The notes under the pieces are model-generated. The model saw only the letters and a program-made list of their open reading frames with translations. It was not told the DNA's origin and ran no database searches. 64,000 nucleotides of DNA from contig JADJDQ010000001.1 of the NCBI GenBank assembly GCA_016702605.1, positions 868,001-932,000 of the forward strand, in the 5' to 3' direction. A program made the translations under genes and the position numbers. This document shows positions 44,383 to 54,394 of this stretch, in pieces. Within the stretch, counting starts at the first letter, position 1, and each line of letters starts with the position of its first letter. This DNA is from Candidatus Intricatilinea gracilis (GTDB lineage Bacteria; Pseudomonadota; Gammaproteobacteria; Burkholderiales; Burkholderiaceae_C).

Positions 44383-44985
44383 ATGACTGAACATCAGCCC
44401 GACCTGGGCCCCGCTGCTCCGCCGGACCTGGCCCTGCCGCTGCCCGACCCCCACACCAGGCCGGCAGCGCAGGACAGCGCGCCCAAGCGCCGCGCCAGTC
44501 CGGCCTTTCTGCTCAGGCACCTGGGCCACTTCATCGCCCTGGGTGCGGGCAGCGGGCTGAGCCCGGTCGCGCCGGGCACGGTCGGCACCTTGTGGGCCTG
44601 GGCCTCGTACCTGATGCTCGGCCTGTGGCTGGACAGCAGCGGCTGGGCCTGGGTCATCGGCCTGGGCCTCGTGATCGGCTGGTGGGCCTGCACCCTGACG
44701 GCGCGCCACGCCGGCATCGCCGACCCGGGCTTCATCGTGTGGGACGAAATCATCGCCTTCTGGATCGTCTTGTGGGTCATCACCCCGGCCGGTCTGGGCC
44801 TGCAGCTGGCTGCCTTCCTGCTGTTTCGCTACTTCGATGCCGCCAAACCCGGCCCGGTGGGCTGGGCCGATCGTTACTTCAAGGGCGGCGGCTGGCGCGG
44901 CGGCTTCGGCATCATCTTCGACGACCTGATCGCCGCCCTGTGCACGCTGCTGGTGCTGGCGGTCTGGATACGCTGGCAGGGCTGA
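44383..44985 (+). CDS. pgpA: Phosphatidylglycerophosphatase A
   Basis: Inner-membrane enzyme dephosphorylating PGP to phosphatidylglycerol. 200 residues; the first ~40 are a Pro-rich extension. Core: FIALGAGSGLSPVAPGTVGTL, VWDEIIAFW, FDAAKPGPVGWADRYFKGGG and GIIFDDLIAAL, the PgpA metal and phosphate motifs. About four membrane spans. Sits between thiL and pncC, with a 4-base gap to the latter. Confidence 0.95.
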   Translation: MTEHQPDLGPAAPPDLALPLPDPHTRPAAQDSAPKRRASPAFLLRHLGHFIALGAGSGLSPVAPGTVGTLWAWASYLMLGLWLDSSGWAWVIGLGLVIGWWACTLTARHAGIADPGFIVWDEIIAFWIVLWVITPAGLGLQLAAFLLFRYFDAAKPGPVGWADRYFKGGGWRGGFGIIFDDLIAALCTLLVLAVWIRWQG

Positions 44986-44989
44986 CACG

Positions 44990-45607
44990 ATGGCTACACA
45001 GCACAACGACGCCCCGGCGTCCCGCGCGTTCCGAGCAATCAGCGATCAGGTGGCCCGTCTGGCGATTCAGCTCGAAACGCGCGGCTGGCGCCTGGCCACG
45101 GCCGAAAGCTGCACCGGCGGCCTGGTGGCCGGCGCCTGCACCGAACAGGCCGGGTCGAGTGTGTGGTTCGAACGTGGCGTGGTCAGCTACAGCAATGCCG
45201 CCAAGACCAGCCTGCTCGGTGTGCCGGCCGAGCTGATCGTGGCCGAAGGTGCGGTGAGCGAGGCGGTGGCCCGCGCCATGGCACAGGGGGCTCGAGGTGG
45301 TGTACCGGGTGCTGCCGAGGTCGAAGTCGCCGTGTCCATCACCGGCGTGGCCGGGCCTGGAGGCGGCAGCGCCGCCAAGCCGGTCGGCACGGTGTGTTTC
45401 GGCTGGGCCTTGCCTGATCGCTGCTGGACCGAACGTTGCTGGTTCGACGGCGACCGCGCGGCGGTGCGCCGCCAATCCGTGGCGCATGTGCTGGGTCGAC
45501 TGGTCGATGCACTCGAAATGCCGGCGCCTTGCCCTGGAACTGACAAGAGTGCAGCCCTGTCGACGCCGGGCAACACGCCCACCGCCACACCCGGCAGCGC
45601 CGAATGA
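44990..45607 (+). CDS. pncC: Nicotinamide-nucleotide amidase (CinA C-terminal domain protein)
   Basis: Hydrolyses NMN to nicotinate mononucleotide in NAD recycling. 205 residues, the stand-alone C-terminal CinA domain: LATAESCTGGLVAGACTE (nucleophile Ser), GVVSYSNAAKTSLLGV, ISITGVAGPGGGSAAKPVGTV (here VSITGVAGPGG). The C-terminal ~30 residues are a disordered tail. The stop overlaps the start of the dehydrogenase gene by 4 bases. Confidence 0.93.
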   Translation: MATQHNDAPASRAFRAISDQVARLAIQLETRGWRLATAESCTGGLVAGACTEQAGSSVWFERGVVSYSNAAKTSLLGVPAELIVAEGAVSEAVARAMAQGARGGVPGAAEVEVAVSITGVAGPGGGSAAKPVGTVCFGWALPDRCWTERCWFDGDRAAVRRQSVAHVLGRLVDALEMPAPCPGTDKSAALSTPGNTPTATPGSAE

Positions 45608-46702
45608 GCATCCTGCTCGCCTGCAGTTTCGACGAGTCCGAGTGGGCCGCCTGGCCACCTTGCCTGCGCGAGGCGCTGCCGGGTCAGACCTGGCTGCGCG
45701 CCGAAGATGCCGCCTCGTTCAGCTCGGCCGAACGTGCTGGCGTCGACATTGCCATCGTCGCCAACCCGCGTCCCGGCCAGCTGGTGGGCTACCCCAAGCT
45801 GCGGCTCATCCAGTCCCTCTGGGCCGGTGTCGACCGCCTGCTCGACGACCCGACACTACCCGCCGACGTGCCGATGGTGCGGATGGTCGACCCGGCCATG
45901 AGTGCCGCCATGGCCGAGACGGCGCTCTGGGCGGTGCTGAGCCTGCACCGCGGCTATTTCAAATACGCGCGTCAGCAGGCGGGCCAGGTCTGGCAACAAC
46001 ACGGGCAACGCCGGGCCGACGAGGTGCAGGTGCTGATCGCCGGCCTGGGTGAACTCGGCCGCACCGTCGCGCTGCGCTTGCTGCGCAACGGCTACCGGGT
46101 GAGCGCCTGGCGCCGCGGTGCTGTCGGCGCCGACACGGGTGGTGTCACCCGCAGTGAACCAACCGCGCGGGGCTCGGGGTCGAGCTTGAACTCACCCATC
46201 GGCGCCGATGTGGACCGCCTGGCCGAACTGGCCGACTTCGGGCAGCGCTGGCACCAGGGGGCGGGTGCCGAGGCCTGGCAGGCTTGCGGCAGCCCAGGCC
46301 GACGTGGTGATCAACCTGATGCCACTCACCGGCGCGACGAACAGTTTTTTCGACGCCGCCCGGTTCGCTGGCTTCAGGCGCGGTGCCGGGTTCGTCAACC
46401 TGGCGCGAGGCGCGGCAGTGGTCGACGCCGATCTGATCGCCGCGCTCGACGCCGGCCAACTCGGCCATGCCGTGCTCGACGTGTTCCGCCGTGAGCCGCT
46501 GGCCACCGATCACCCGTTCTGGCGCCATCCGGGCGTCACCGTGTTGCCCCACGTGGCGGCGCTGACCGATCCACGCAGCGCCTCACTCGTCGCCGCGGCC
46601 AATGTGCAGGCCCTGCGCTCGCTGGCGCCGGGCGACCGGGCCGCCGACGTGGAACTGGCGGCCACGCTGCGCGGCGCCGTCGACCGGCAACGCGGCTACT
46701 GA
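45604..46702 (+). pseudogene. 2-hydroxyacid dehydrogenase, GhrA-like, frameshifted between about 46250 and 46290
   Basis: Family: glyoxylate/hydroxypyruvate reductase A, NAD(P)H-dependent. First frame: catalytic-domain start SILLACSFDESEW, RLIQSLWAGVDRLL, DPAMSAAMAETALWAV and the Rossmann motif GLGELGRTVALRLL. It then drifts through a Gly/Ser-rich segment absent from E. coli GhrA and loses homology after ~46280. The +1 frame resumes with QADVVINLMPLTGATNSFF, FVNLARGAAVVDADLIAAL, LDVFRREPL and LPHVAALTDP, ending RGY like E. coli GhrA. Equivalent to a 1-base insertion or 2-base deletion near CAGGCTTGCGG. Catalytic Arg/Glu/His lie on both sides of the break. Confidence 0.85.
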
Positions 46703-46867
46703 GCGCGCCCTCGGCCTGGCCCGGCCGGATGTGCGTCGCGGTCTGGGGTGGCTGGGAGCGGCCCGCCAAGTCGTGGGGGGCACGACCAAGGCGACGACCT
46801 GCGTCGTCCGACCCGGGCCATGAAAAACCGTCGCGCGGCCGGACGGTTCGCCTTGGGGCACCACGAC

Positions 46868-47974
46868 TCAGCCGCGCAACACCAGCGGCAGACGCGGCGC
46901 GGCTGGCGCACCATCACGCCGGGCCTTGGGCGGCGGCTGCAGCGCCTGGATGGTGAGCAACGCCAGCTGGCGCAGCGCCTGCCAGGGGTCGCCGGGCCAG
47001 GCCGGGTCGCGCAGGCCCTTGACGATGCCGTCGCAGACGTGGGCGCCTTGCAGCAGCGGGGCCAGCGGCGCATCACGCAGGCGGTCGGCCAGGCGTTCGA
47101 CGAGTTTTTCCTTCGCGCCCCAGACACGTTGCTCACGCATGGCCATGGCCATGGGGCGGCCGCCCTGCAGGGCGGTCTGCAGGCGGCAGAGCAGGCGGAT
47201 GTCGTCGGCCAGCGACCAGTGCACCAGCACGGCGGCTTCACCTTCGGCCTGCAGACCGTCGAGCATACGCAGCGCACGCGCCGCGTCGCCGCCGAGCACC
47301 GCCTCGCCGAGCTTGAAGACGTCGTAACGCGCCACGTTGAGCACGGCCTGTTCGATCTGTTCAGCGGTGAGCACACCGGCCGGATACAGCAGCGCCAGCT
47401 TGGCCAGTTCCTGATGCGCCGCGAGCAGATTGCCTTCGACCCGGTCGGCAAAAAACGCCAGCGCATGCTGGCCCGGTTCACCGTCCTGAACCCGTTGCCC
47501 CTGCGCGGCCAGTCGCTGCGCCAGCCACTGCGGCAGGGCGCGGCGATCCACCGGGTCGACCCGCACACTCACGCCAGCGGCGTCGAGGGCACCGAACCAG
47601 GCGCTCTTGAGCTGGCTGCCGTCGAGTTTGGGCAGGCTCACCAGGGTCACGGTGTCGTCGGGCAGACGGGCGGCGTAACGTTGCAGGGCGTCGGAGCCGT
47701 CCTTGCCCGGCTTGCCCGAGGGGATACGGATCTCGATCAGCTGCAGCTGCGCAAACAGGCTCAGCTCGGCCGAGGCGCCGAGGATGCCGCTCCAGTCGAC
47801 ATGTGCGCCCGCCACGTGGTGCACCTGGCGTTCGGTGTAGCCGGCGGCACGCGCGGCCTGACGGATGGCGTCGCTCGCCTCCTGCGCCAGCAGCGGCTCG
47901 TCGCCGTGCACCACATAAAGCGGTGCCAGGCCACGCGCCAGCGCCTGGCGGAGTTGGTCGGCACGCAGCTGCAT
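46868..47974 (-). CDS. holA: DNA polymerase III delta subunit
   Basis: Clamp-loader wrench subunit that opens the beta clamp. 368 residues. N-terminal MQLRADQLRQALARGLAPLYVVHGDEPLLAQEA is typical HolA; LFAQLQLIEIRIPSGKPGK is the clamp-contact region; the remainder is AAA+-like without a Walker motif (ending RLPLVLRG). Last gene of leuS-lptE-holA, 10 bases after the lptE stop. Start at MQLRADQ because the longer frame overlaps lptE. Confidence 0.94.
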   Translation of the reverse strand: MQLRADQLRQALARGLAPLYVVHGDEPLLAQEASDAIRQAARAAGYTERQVHHVAGAHVDWSGILGASAELSLFAQLQLIEIRIPSGKPGKDGSDALQRYAARLPDDTVTLVSLPKLDGSQLKSAWFGALDAAGVSVRVDPVDRRALPQWLAQRLAAQGQRVQDGEPGQHALAFFADRVEGNLLAAHQELAKLALLYPAGVLTAEQIEQAVLNVARYDVFKLGEAVLGGDAARALRMLDGLQAEGEAAVLVHWSLADDIRLLCRLQTALQGGRPMAMAMREQRVWGAKEKLVERLADRLRDAPLAPLLQGAHVCDGIVKGLRDPAWPGDPWQALRQLALLTIQALQPPPKARRDGAPAAPRLPLVLRG

Positions 47975-47984
47975 GGCCGTAGCC

Positions 47985-48650
47985 TCAACGTGTTGCGGAC
48001 GAAGCGGCGGCGGATGCAGCCGGTGAGACCGCCGCACGCCGCTGCACCGACAGCGCCGCCAGGCGCCGCAGCACCTGGCTGGCCACATCGGCCTGCATGG
48101 CGCGGCCGAGCAGGCGCGCCTCCTGCTCCTTGGCCAGGGCAGCACTTTCGGTGTAACTCATGTCGCGGGTCTGCAGCAGCTCGGAGGCGGCGATCAGCTC
48201 GCGTCCGCTGGCGTCACGCACCTCGAAGCGCAGCCGCGCGCGCAAGGTCAGTTCACGCACCTGGCCGGCACTGGTGGAAGCGGCGACGACACGTTCGAGG
48301 CCGTCCTCCAGCGCGGTGATCACGGCATCGGCACCGTTGTTGGCGCCGTCGACCACCTCGACGCCCGGGCTGGCGCGCAGCTGGCGGCGCAACTCTTCAG
48401 CCATGGCCGAGTCGCGCGCGAAACCACGCAGCGTGATGCGCTTGAAATCCAGCTCGGGCGGCTGGCGCATGGCAAAACCACAACTGGCCAGCAAGGCGCC
48501 GGCCAGCAGCAGCGCGAGCCAAGCGAGCAGGCGCTGCGCCGGCCGCAGCGTCGTGCCGGCAAACGGCAAACGCGGCGTCGCCAACTGCCGCACGCCGGTC
48601 ATCCCCGAGCCGACATCGGCGTTGCCGGCGACATCACCAACGGGCTGCAT
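47985..48650 (-). CDS. lptE: LPS-assembly lipoprotein LptE
   Basis: Outer-membrane lipoprotein that plugs and assists LptD in lipopolysaccharide insertion. About 221 residues. Lipobox LLLAGALLASCGFAMR gives a lipidated Cys; the mature domain (LDFKRITLRGFARDS, ELTLRARLRFEVRDASGRE) is LptE-like, with a long Ala-rich C-terminal tail. Start MQPVGDVAG at 48650 follows AGAGG; an earlier start at 48683 would overlap leuS, and a later Met (48602) would also keep the lipobox. Context leuS-lptE-holA is diagnostic. Confidence 0.92.
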   Translation of the reverse strand: MQPVGDVAGNADVGSGMTGVRQLATPRLPFAGTTLRPAQRLLAWLALLLAGALLASCGFAMRQPPELDFKRITLRGFARDSAMAEELRRQLRASPGVEVVDGANNGADAVITALEDGLERVVAASTSAGQVRELTLRARLRFEVRDASGRELIAASELLQTRDMSYTESAALAKEQEARLLGRAMQADVASQVLRRLAALSVQRRAAVSPAASAAASSATR

Positions 48651-48669
48651 CGACAACACCTCTGCGCGA

Positions 48670-51357
48670 TCAAGCAACCACATTCACCAGCCGACCCGGC
48701 ACCACGATGATCTTCTTGATCGGCCGGCCTTCGGTGAAACGCGCCACCTCGGCACTGGCTGCCGCCTGGGCTTCGATCGCCGCCTTGTCGGCACTGGCGG
48801 GCACGGTGATGGCACCGCGCAACTTGCCGTTGACCTGCAGCACGAGTTCGATCTCGTCCTGCACCAGGGCGGCTTCGTCCACCGCCGGCCACGGAGCATC
48901 CAGCAGGGCACCCAGCCGCGCGGCGTAGCCGAGTTCGTCCCACAAAGCTTGCGTGATGTGCGGGCAGGCCGGGTACAGGCCACGCAGCAGCACCGAATAC
49001 CCCTCGCGCAGCACGGTGGCGCTGGCTGCACTGCCGTCGTGCCTGTAGCCTTCGAGCGCATTGAGCAGCTTCATCGCACCACTCACCACGGTGTTGTACT
49101 GCATGCGCTCGAAGTCGTAGCTGATCTGCTTGAGCACCAGGTGCAGCTCACGGCGCAGCGTCTTGGCATCACTCGACAGGTCGGCCGCGGTGTCGGCCGC
49201 AGCAGTCAGCAGTTCACCGTTCTTCGCGCCGAAGGCCCACACACGCTTGAGGAAACGATGCGCGCCTTCGACGCCCGAGTCGTTCCAGTCCAGCGTCTGC
49301 TCAGGCGGTGAGGCGAACATGACGAACAGGCGCGCGGTGTCGGCGCCGTAACGGTCGATCAGGTCCTGCGGGTCGACGCCGTTGTTCTTGGACTTCGACA
49401 TCGTCGTCATCTCGTACTCGAGCGGCGTGCCGTCGGCCTTGAGCTTGCCGCCGACGATCAGGCCATGCTCGTTGGTGACGGGCTCGACTTCACTTTCCCA
49501 GTAGTAGTTCTTGCCACCACCTTCGGGCTTGTGGAAGAAGGCCCCCTTGAGCACCATGCCCTGCGTGAGCAGGCGGGTGAAGGGTTCGCCGATGCTGACG
49601 AGCTTCAGGTCGCGCATCACCTTGGTCCAGAAGCGGGCGTACAGCAGGTGCAGGATGGCGTGTTCGATGCCGCCGATGTACTGGTCCATGCCGGGTGTGC
49701 CGGCGCGGCCGGCGGCACCCATCCAGTATTCGGTGCCGGCGCCGACCATGGCGTCGTTGTTGCGCGCGTCGCAGTAGCGCATGACGTACCACGAGCTGTC
49801 GACGAAGGTGTCCATCGTGTCGGTCTCGCGCCGCGCCGGCTTGCCGCACTTGGGGCAGCCGACGTTCAGGAAATCGGCGCGCTTGTTGAGCGGGTTGCCG
49901 CTGCCGTCGGGCACACAGTCGATCGGCAGCACGACCGGCAGGTCCTGCTCCGGCACGGGCACCACACCACAGCTGTCGCAATGGATGATGGGGATCGGTG
50001 TGCCCCAGTAACGCTGGCGGCTGACACCCCAGTCGCGCAGGCGCCAGGTGGTCTTCTTCTCGCCCAGGCCTTTGGAACCAAGCAGCTCGGCGACCTTGTC
50101 GACAGCGCTGGGGTAGTCCAGCCCGTCGAGCACACCCGAGTTGACGCAGCGGCCGCGCTGCTTGTCGCCGTAGTGTTCGGCCCAGGCTTCGGTGCTGAAG
50201 GGCAGGCCGTCGATGGCCACGACCTGCTGGATGGCGATGCCGTATTTCTTTGCAAACGCGAAGTCACGCTCGTCATGCGCCGGCACGCCCATCACGGCGC
50301 CGTCGCCGTAGCTCATGAGCACGTAGTTGCCGACCCAGACCTCGACCTGCGCGCCGGTGAGCGGGTGCTGCACGAACAGGCCCGTGGGCAGGCCCTTCTT
50401 TTCCTGCGTGGCGAGTTCGGCTTCGGTCGAGCCACCTTGCGCACATTCGGTGATGAAGGCGGCCAGCGCCGGGTTTGTCGCCGCGGCATGGGCGGCGAGC
50501 GGATGTTCGGGCGCCACGGCGCAGAAGGTCACGCCCATGATGGTGTCGGGGCGTGTCGTGAAGACGTACATGCGCCCGCCCTGGATGGCGGCACCGTCGG
50601 CACCGGTGATCTCGTGCGGAAAGGCGAAACGCACGCCGGTGCTCTTGCCGATCCAGTTCTCCTGCATCAGGCGCACCCGTTCGGGCCAGCCGCTCAGGTA
50701 GTTCGGGTCCTCGGGGTTGGCCACCGCACTCAGCAGCTCTTCGGCGTACTGCGTGATGTTGAGGTAGTAGCCCGGGATCTCGCGCTTTTCGATGAGTGCG
50801 CCCGAGCGCCAGCCGCGCCCGTCGATGACCTGCTCGTTGGCCAGCACGGTCATGTCGACCGGATCCCAGTTGACGACCTGGGTGCGGCGTTCGGCGATGC
50901 CGGCTTCGAGCATCTTCAAAAACAGCCACTGGTTCCAGCGGTAGTACTCGGGGTCGCAGGTGGCGACCTCGCGGCTCCAGTCGATGGCCAGGCCCATGGC
51001 CAGCATCTGGCCCTTCATGTGGGCGATGTTCTCGCGCGTCCACTTCTCGGGCGGCACCTTGTTCTTGAGCGCGGCGTTTTCGGCCGGCAGGCCGAAGGCA
51101 TCCCAGCCCATGGGCATGAGCACGTTGCTGCCCTTCATGCGCAGTTGGCGCGCCAGCATGTCGTTGATGGTGTAGTTGCGCACATGGCCCATGTGCAGCT
51201 TGCCCGAGGGGTAGGGCAGCATGGAGCAGGCGTAGAACTTGGGCTTGAGCTGGCCCGACGCGTCGCGCGCGTCCTCGACCACACGGTAGGCATCGGCGGC
51301 TTGCCAGACGGCCTGGGCAGCGGCTTCGACGGCGGTGGGTTCGTATTTGTCGTTCAT
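48670..51357 (-). CDS. leuS: Leucyl-tRNA synthetase
   Basis: Class I synthetase, 895 residues, full length. HMGH (residues 55-58, in PYPSGKLHMGHVRNY) is the HIGH motif; MTTMSKSKNNGVDP holds KMSKS. The CP1 editing domain is present (e.g. VFTTRPDTIMGVTFCAVAPEH, GVPAHDERDFAFA), and a Cys-pair zinc region appears as HCDSCGVVPVPE and NVGCPKCGKPARR. The C-terminal anticodon and LeuRS-specific domain ends RPIKKIIVVPGRLVNVV. Upstream neighbour exbD, downstream lptE. Confidence 0.98.
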   Translation of the reverse strand: MNDKYEPTAVEAAAQAVWQAADAYRVVEDARDASGQLKPKFYACSMLPYPSGKLHMGHVRNYTINDMLARQLRMKGSNVLMPMGWDAFGLPAENAALKNKVPPEKWTRENIAHMKGQMLAMGLAIDWSREVATCDPEYYRWNQWLFLKMLEAGIAERRTQVVNWDPVDMTVLANEQVIDGRGWRSGALIEKREIPGYYLNITQYAEELLSAVANPEDPNYLSGWPERVRLMQENWIGKSTGVRFAFPHEITGADGAAIQGGRMYVFTTRPDTIMGVTFCAVAPEHPLAAHAAATNPALAAFITECAQGGSTEAELATQEKKGLPTGLFVQHPLTGAQVEVWVGNYVLMSYGDGAVMGVPAHDERDFAFAKKYGIAIQQVVAIDGLPFSTEAWAEHYGDKQRGRCVNSGVLDGLDYPSAVDKVAELLGSKGLGEKKTTWRLRDWGVSRQRYWGTPIPIIHCDSCGVVPVPEQDLPVVLPIDCVPDGSGNPLNKRADFLNVGCPKCGKPARRETDTMDTFVDSSWYVMRYCDARNNDAMVGAGTEYWMGAAGRAGTPGMDQYIGGIEHAILHLLYARFWTKVMRDLKLVSIGEPFTRLLTQGMVLKGAFFHKPEGGGKNYYWESEVEPVTNEHGLIVGGKLKADGTPLEYEMTTMSKSKNNGVDPQDLIDRYGADTARLFVMFASPPEQTLDWNDSGVEGAHRFLKRVWAFGAKNGELLTAAADTAADLSSDAKTLRRELHLVLKQISYDFERMQYNTVVSGAMKLLNALEGYRHDGSAASATVLREGYSVLLRGLYPACPHITQALWDELGYAARLGALLDAPWPAVDEAALVQDEIELVLQVNGKLRGAITVPASADKAAIEAQAAASAEVARFTEGRPIKKIIVVPGRLVNVVA

Positions 51358-51623
51358 GGCAAGTCACGGCCGCGAATGGCGGCAAGGCCCGCGGCTCGTG
51401 GCCGATGACCGGTGGGGAATGGGGCGCCGATTATCCGCGAGGGTCTGCGGGGTGCGCCGCCGAACGCACAGGCCAGGCACAGCCAGCACGCCCAGGCCTC
51501 GATGACAGCTGCCGGCAGCCGGCAACCAGAATGCGATGCAGACCGGCAAGGTGCTCAGCAGCGCCGCTCACACCGGCACGGCAGGTACACGCCCCCGTGC
51601 GCTCAGGATCGACAAGCAACGCG

Positions 51624-52052
<429 letters not shown>

Positions 52053-52063
52053 GAACCAGCCCC

Positions 52064-52741
52064 TCAATGCAGCCGGGTGCGTTCGGCCGAGGCCCGGGCG
52101 CGTTCGAGCAGCATCTCGCGCAGGTCGTGGGCGTAGCCTTCGAGGTCGGCCTCGCAGGCGCCGATCCACTTGCCGAACAGGTTGTAGGCCAGCACGGCGG
52201 GGATGGCGACGGCCAGGCCGGCGGCGGTCATCACCAGCGCTTCGCCCACCGGGCCGGCCACCTTGTCGATGCTGATGCTGCCGGAAGCCGAGATGCCCAG
52301 CAGCGCGTGGTAGATGCCCCAGACGGTGCCGAACAGGCCAATGAACGGCGCGGTGGCCCCGATCGACGCCAGCAGCACCTGGCCATATTGCAGCTGCGCC
52401 AGCACGGCATGCAGGGCGTCGCGCAGGCGCCGGGTGAGTTGGGATTCGAGCTGGCCGGCGGCTTCGAGCGTGCCGGCGCTGGCGCTGTGCAGGCCAGCGG
52501 CGAGTAGCGGCACCAGCACCTGCTCGCGGTCGATCGCGGCCAGCTGGGTCTTGGCTTCGTCCAGGCCGGGTGCGGCCCAGAAGGCCGGCACGGCACGCGC
52601 CATGTCGCGGCGCACGCGGCTGAGTGTCCAGCCCTTCCAGAAGATCAGCACCCAGGCGGCCACCGACATCGCCAGCAGCAGCAAGGCGACCGTGCGGGTG
52701 ATGACGTCACCTTCGGCAAAGACCTGCGCAAAGCTGCCCAT
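52064..52741 (-). CDS. MotA/TolQ/ExbB proton channel family protein
   Basis: 225 residues. Three membrane spans: one near residues 15-35 (LLLLAMSVAAWVLIFWKG) and two in the C-terminal half (QVLLASIGATAPFIGLFGTV, EALVMTAAGLAVAIPAVLAY), the conserved TolQ/ExbB channel helices. Encoded before the ExbD-like gene, after dapB. Together they use proton motive force to drive an envelope machine. Confidence 0.93.
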   Translation of the reverse strand: MGSFAQVFAEGDVITRTVALLLLAMSVAAWVLIFWKGWTLSRVRRDMARAVPAFWAAPGLDEAKTQLAAIDREQVLVPLLAAGLHSASAGTLEAAGQLESQLTRRLRDALHAVLAQLQYGQVLLASIGATAPFIGLFGTVWGIYHALLGISASGSISIDKVAGPVGEALVMTAAGLAVAIPAVLAYNLFGKWIGACEADLEGYAHDLREMLLERARASAERTRLH

Positions 52742-52850
52742 GGTGTGTCGCCCCGTCTAGCCGACGACCGGCGAGGCGCAGCTCGCGGGCAACTGCCGAC
52801 GAGCGACGGGTCTGCAGCCAGGGCCGTGGCGGTGGGACATGTGTTGCACG

Positions 52851-53669
52851 TCAGCCCAGGCCGAGCACGGCATTCATGTCGAACAGGCCGTGGCTCTTGC
52901 CCGCCAGGAAGCGCACTGCACGCAGGCTGCCCTGCGCGTAGGTGGAGCGGCTGGCGCTCTTGTGCGTGATCTCGATACGTTCACCCGTGCCGGCGAACAG
53001 CACGGTGTGGTCGCCGACGATGTCGCCGCCGCGCACGGTGGCAAAACCGATGGTCGACGGGTCGCGTTCGCCGGTGACCCCTTCGCGGCCATAGACGGCG
53101 CAAGTCTTCAGGTCGCGGCCCAGCGCCTTGGCCACCACCTCGCCCATCTTGAGCGCGGTGCCGCTCGGTGCATCCACCTTGTGACGGTGATGCGCCTCGA
53201 TGATCTCGATGTCGTAGCCCTCGGCCAGGGCGCGCGCCGCCATGTCGAGCAGACGCATCACCACGTTCACGCCCACACTCATGTTGGGCGCCATGACGAT
53301 GGCGATGTCCTGCGCGGCGGCCTGGATCTCGGCCTTCTGTGCATCGCTGAAGCCGGTGGTGCCCACGACCAGGTTCACGCCCAGTTCACGGCACACGGCC
53401 AGGTGCGCCAAGGTGCCTTCGGGGCGGGTGAAGTCGATCAAGGTGCCGCCGTTCGCCACACCAGCCAGACCGGCCCGCAGGTCGGATTGCACCGCCACAC
53501 CACTGCTGCGGCCCAGGAAGGCCGTGGCGTCGGCACCGATCAGCGGGCTGCCGGCACGGTCGAGGGCACCGGCGAGTTTGCAGTCGTCGGCGGCGAGCAC
53601 GGCGTCGATCAGGATCTGGCCCATGCGGCCAGTACAGCCGGCCACGGCGATGGCGTGAGGCGTGCTCAT
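52851..53669 (-). CDS. dapB: 4-hydroxy-tetrahydrodipicolinate reductase
   Basis: NAD(P)H reductase of lysine/diaminopimelate synthesis. 272 residues. Dinucleotide loop IAVAGCTGRMGQILID; catalytic segment IEAHHRHKVDAPSGTALKMG carries the His pair and Lys; GTTGFSDAQKAEI and SVGVNVVMRLLDMAA are also family-typical. 20 bases after the bamE stop on the same strand. Confidence 0.97.
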   Translation of the reverse strand: MSTPHAIAVAGCTGRMGQILIDAVLAADDCKLAGALDRAGSPLIGADATAFLGRSSGVAVQSDLRAGLAGVANGGTLIDFTRPEGTLAHLAVCRELGVNLVVGTTGFSDAQKAEIQAAAQDIAIVMAPNMSVGVNVVMRLLDMAARALAEGYDIEIIEAHHRHKVDAPSGTALKMGEVVAKALGRDLKTCAVYGREGVTGERDPSTIGFATVRGGDIVGDHTVLFAGTGERIEITHKSASRSTYAQGSLRAVRFLAGKSHGLFDMNAVLGLG

Positions 53670-53689
53670 CGTGGTGTGTGTCGGCTTGG

Positions 53690-54241
53690 TCAGCGCGACA
53701 GGGGTTCGAGGGGCGGGTAGTTGCGCAGCGGGCCGCTGGCGGCTTGTGCGGGCAGCGCGGCGGTGCTGGCCACCGGCAGCGGCAAGGCCTTGAGCTGCTC
53801 GTCGGTGAGTTGCAGGCTGTCCTGACCGCGGCGCGGCCTGGCGGCGTCGATCGAAGCGACGAATTCACGTTCGGTCGGCAGATCGCTGGCTTCGAAACGT
53901 GCCAGCCTGTTGGCCGTGAAAAACACCGTCACGCGACGCTGCTGCGGCGCTGCACCCTGGCGGCGGATGGTGAAGACATAGTCCCAGCGGTCGGCATGGA
54001 AGATGTCGGCCAACATGGGTGAACCGAGCAAGGCGCGCACCTGGTCACGCGTCTGGCCGGTCTTGAGCAGCGCGGCCATCTCCTGCGTGACGACGTTGCC
54101 CTGCACCACTTCGGCCCGGTACGGCCGCGGCAAGTCGGTCGAACAAGCGGCCAGCACGGCAAGCAGGGCGGCAGCCATCGGCACGGCCAACACGGCGCCC
54201 AGGCGGGTGCGCAGGAAAACAGGCCGGGTCAGCAAGGTCAT
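53690..54241 (-). CDS. bamE: Outer membrane assembly lipoprotein BamE (SmpA/OmlA)
   Basis: Accessory lipoprotein of the BAM complex. 183 residues. Signal peptide with lipobox LLAVLAACSTDL. The conserved core is YRAEVVQGNVVTQEMAALLKTGQTRDQVRALLGSPMLADIF and WDYVFTIRRQG. The Pro/Ala-rich C-terminal tail (after ~140) is longer than in E. coli BamE. Divergent from fur, the arrangement found across beta- and gammaproteobacteria. Confidence 0.95.
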   Translation of the reverse strand: MTLLTRPVFLRTRLGAVLAVPMAAALLAVLAACSTDLPRPYRAEVVQGNVVTQEMAALLKTGQTRDQVRALLGSPMLADIFHADRWDYVFTIRRQGAAPQQRRVTVFFTANRLARFEASDLPTEREFVASIDAARPRRGQDSLQLTDEQLKALPLPVASTAALPAQAASGPLRNYPPLEPLSR

Positions 54242-54394
54242 GGCGGGCAGGTCGCAGGCGGGTGCAAACAGGGCAGGCAAGGGGCAAACAAGGCAGGTCC
54301 GACGAGACGGCGCGCCACCACGGGCACACCCAACTGACGGAACTGCCTTGTCGATATGATCTCGTACCATTCTAGCGACGCCCCTGCGCCAGCC

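Noticed and set aside
54332..54360. Promoter for fur (TATGAT with weak -35)
   Set aside because: The -10-like hexamer is good, but the -35 candidates match poorly or have unsuitable spacing, so it was only mentioned under fur.
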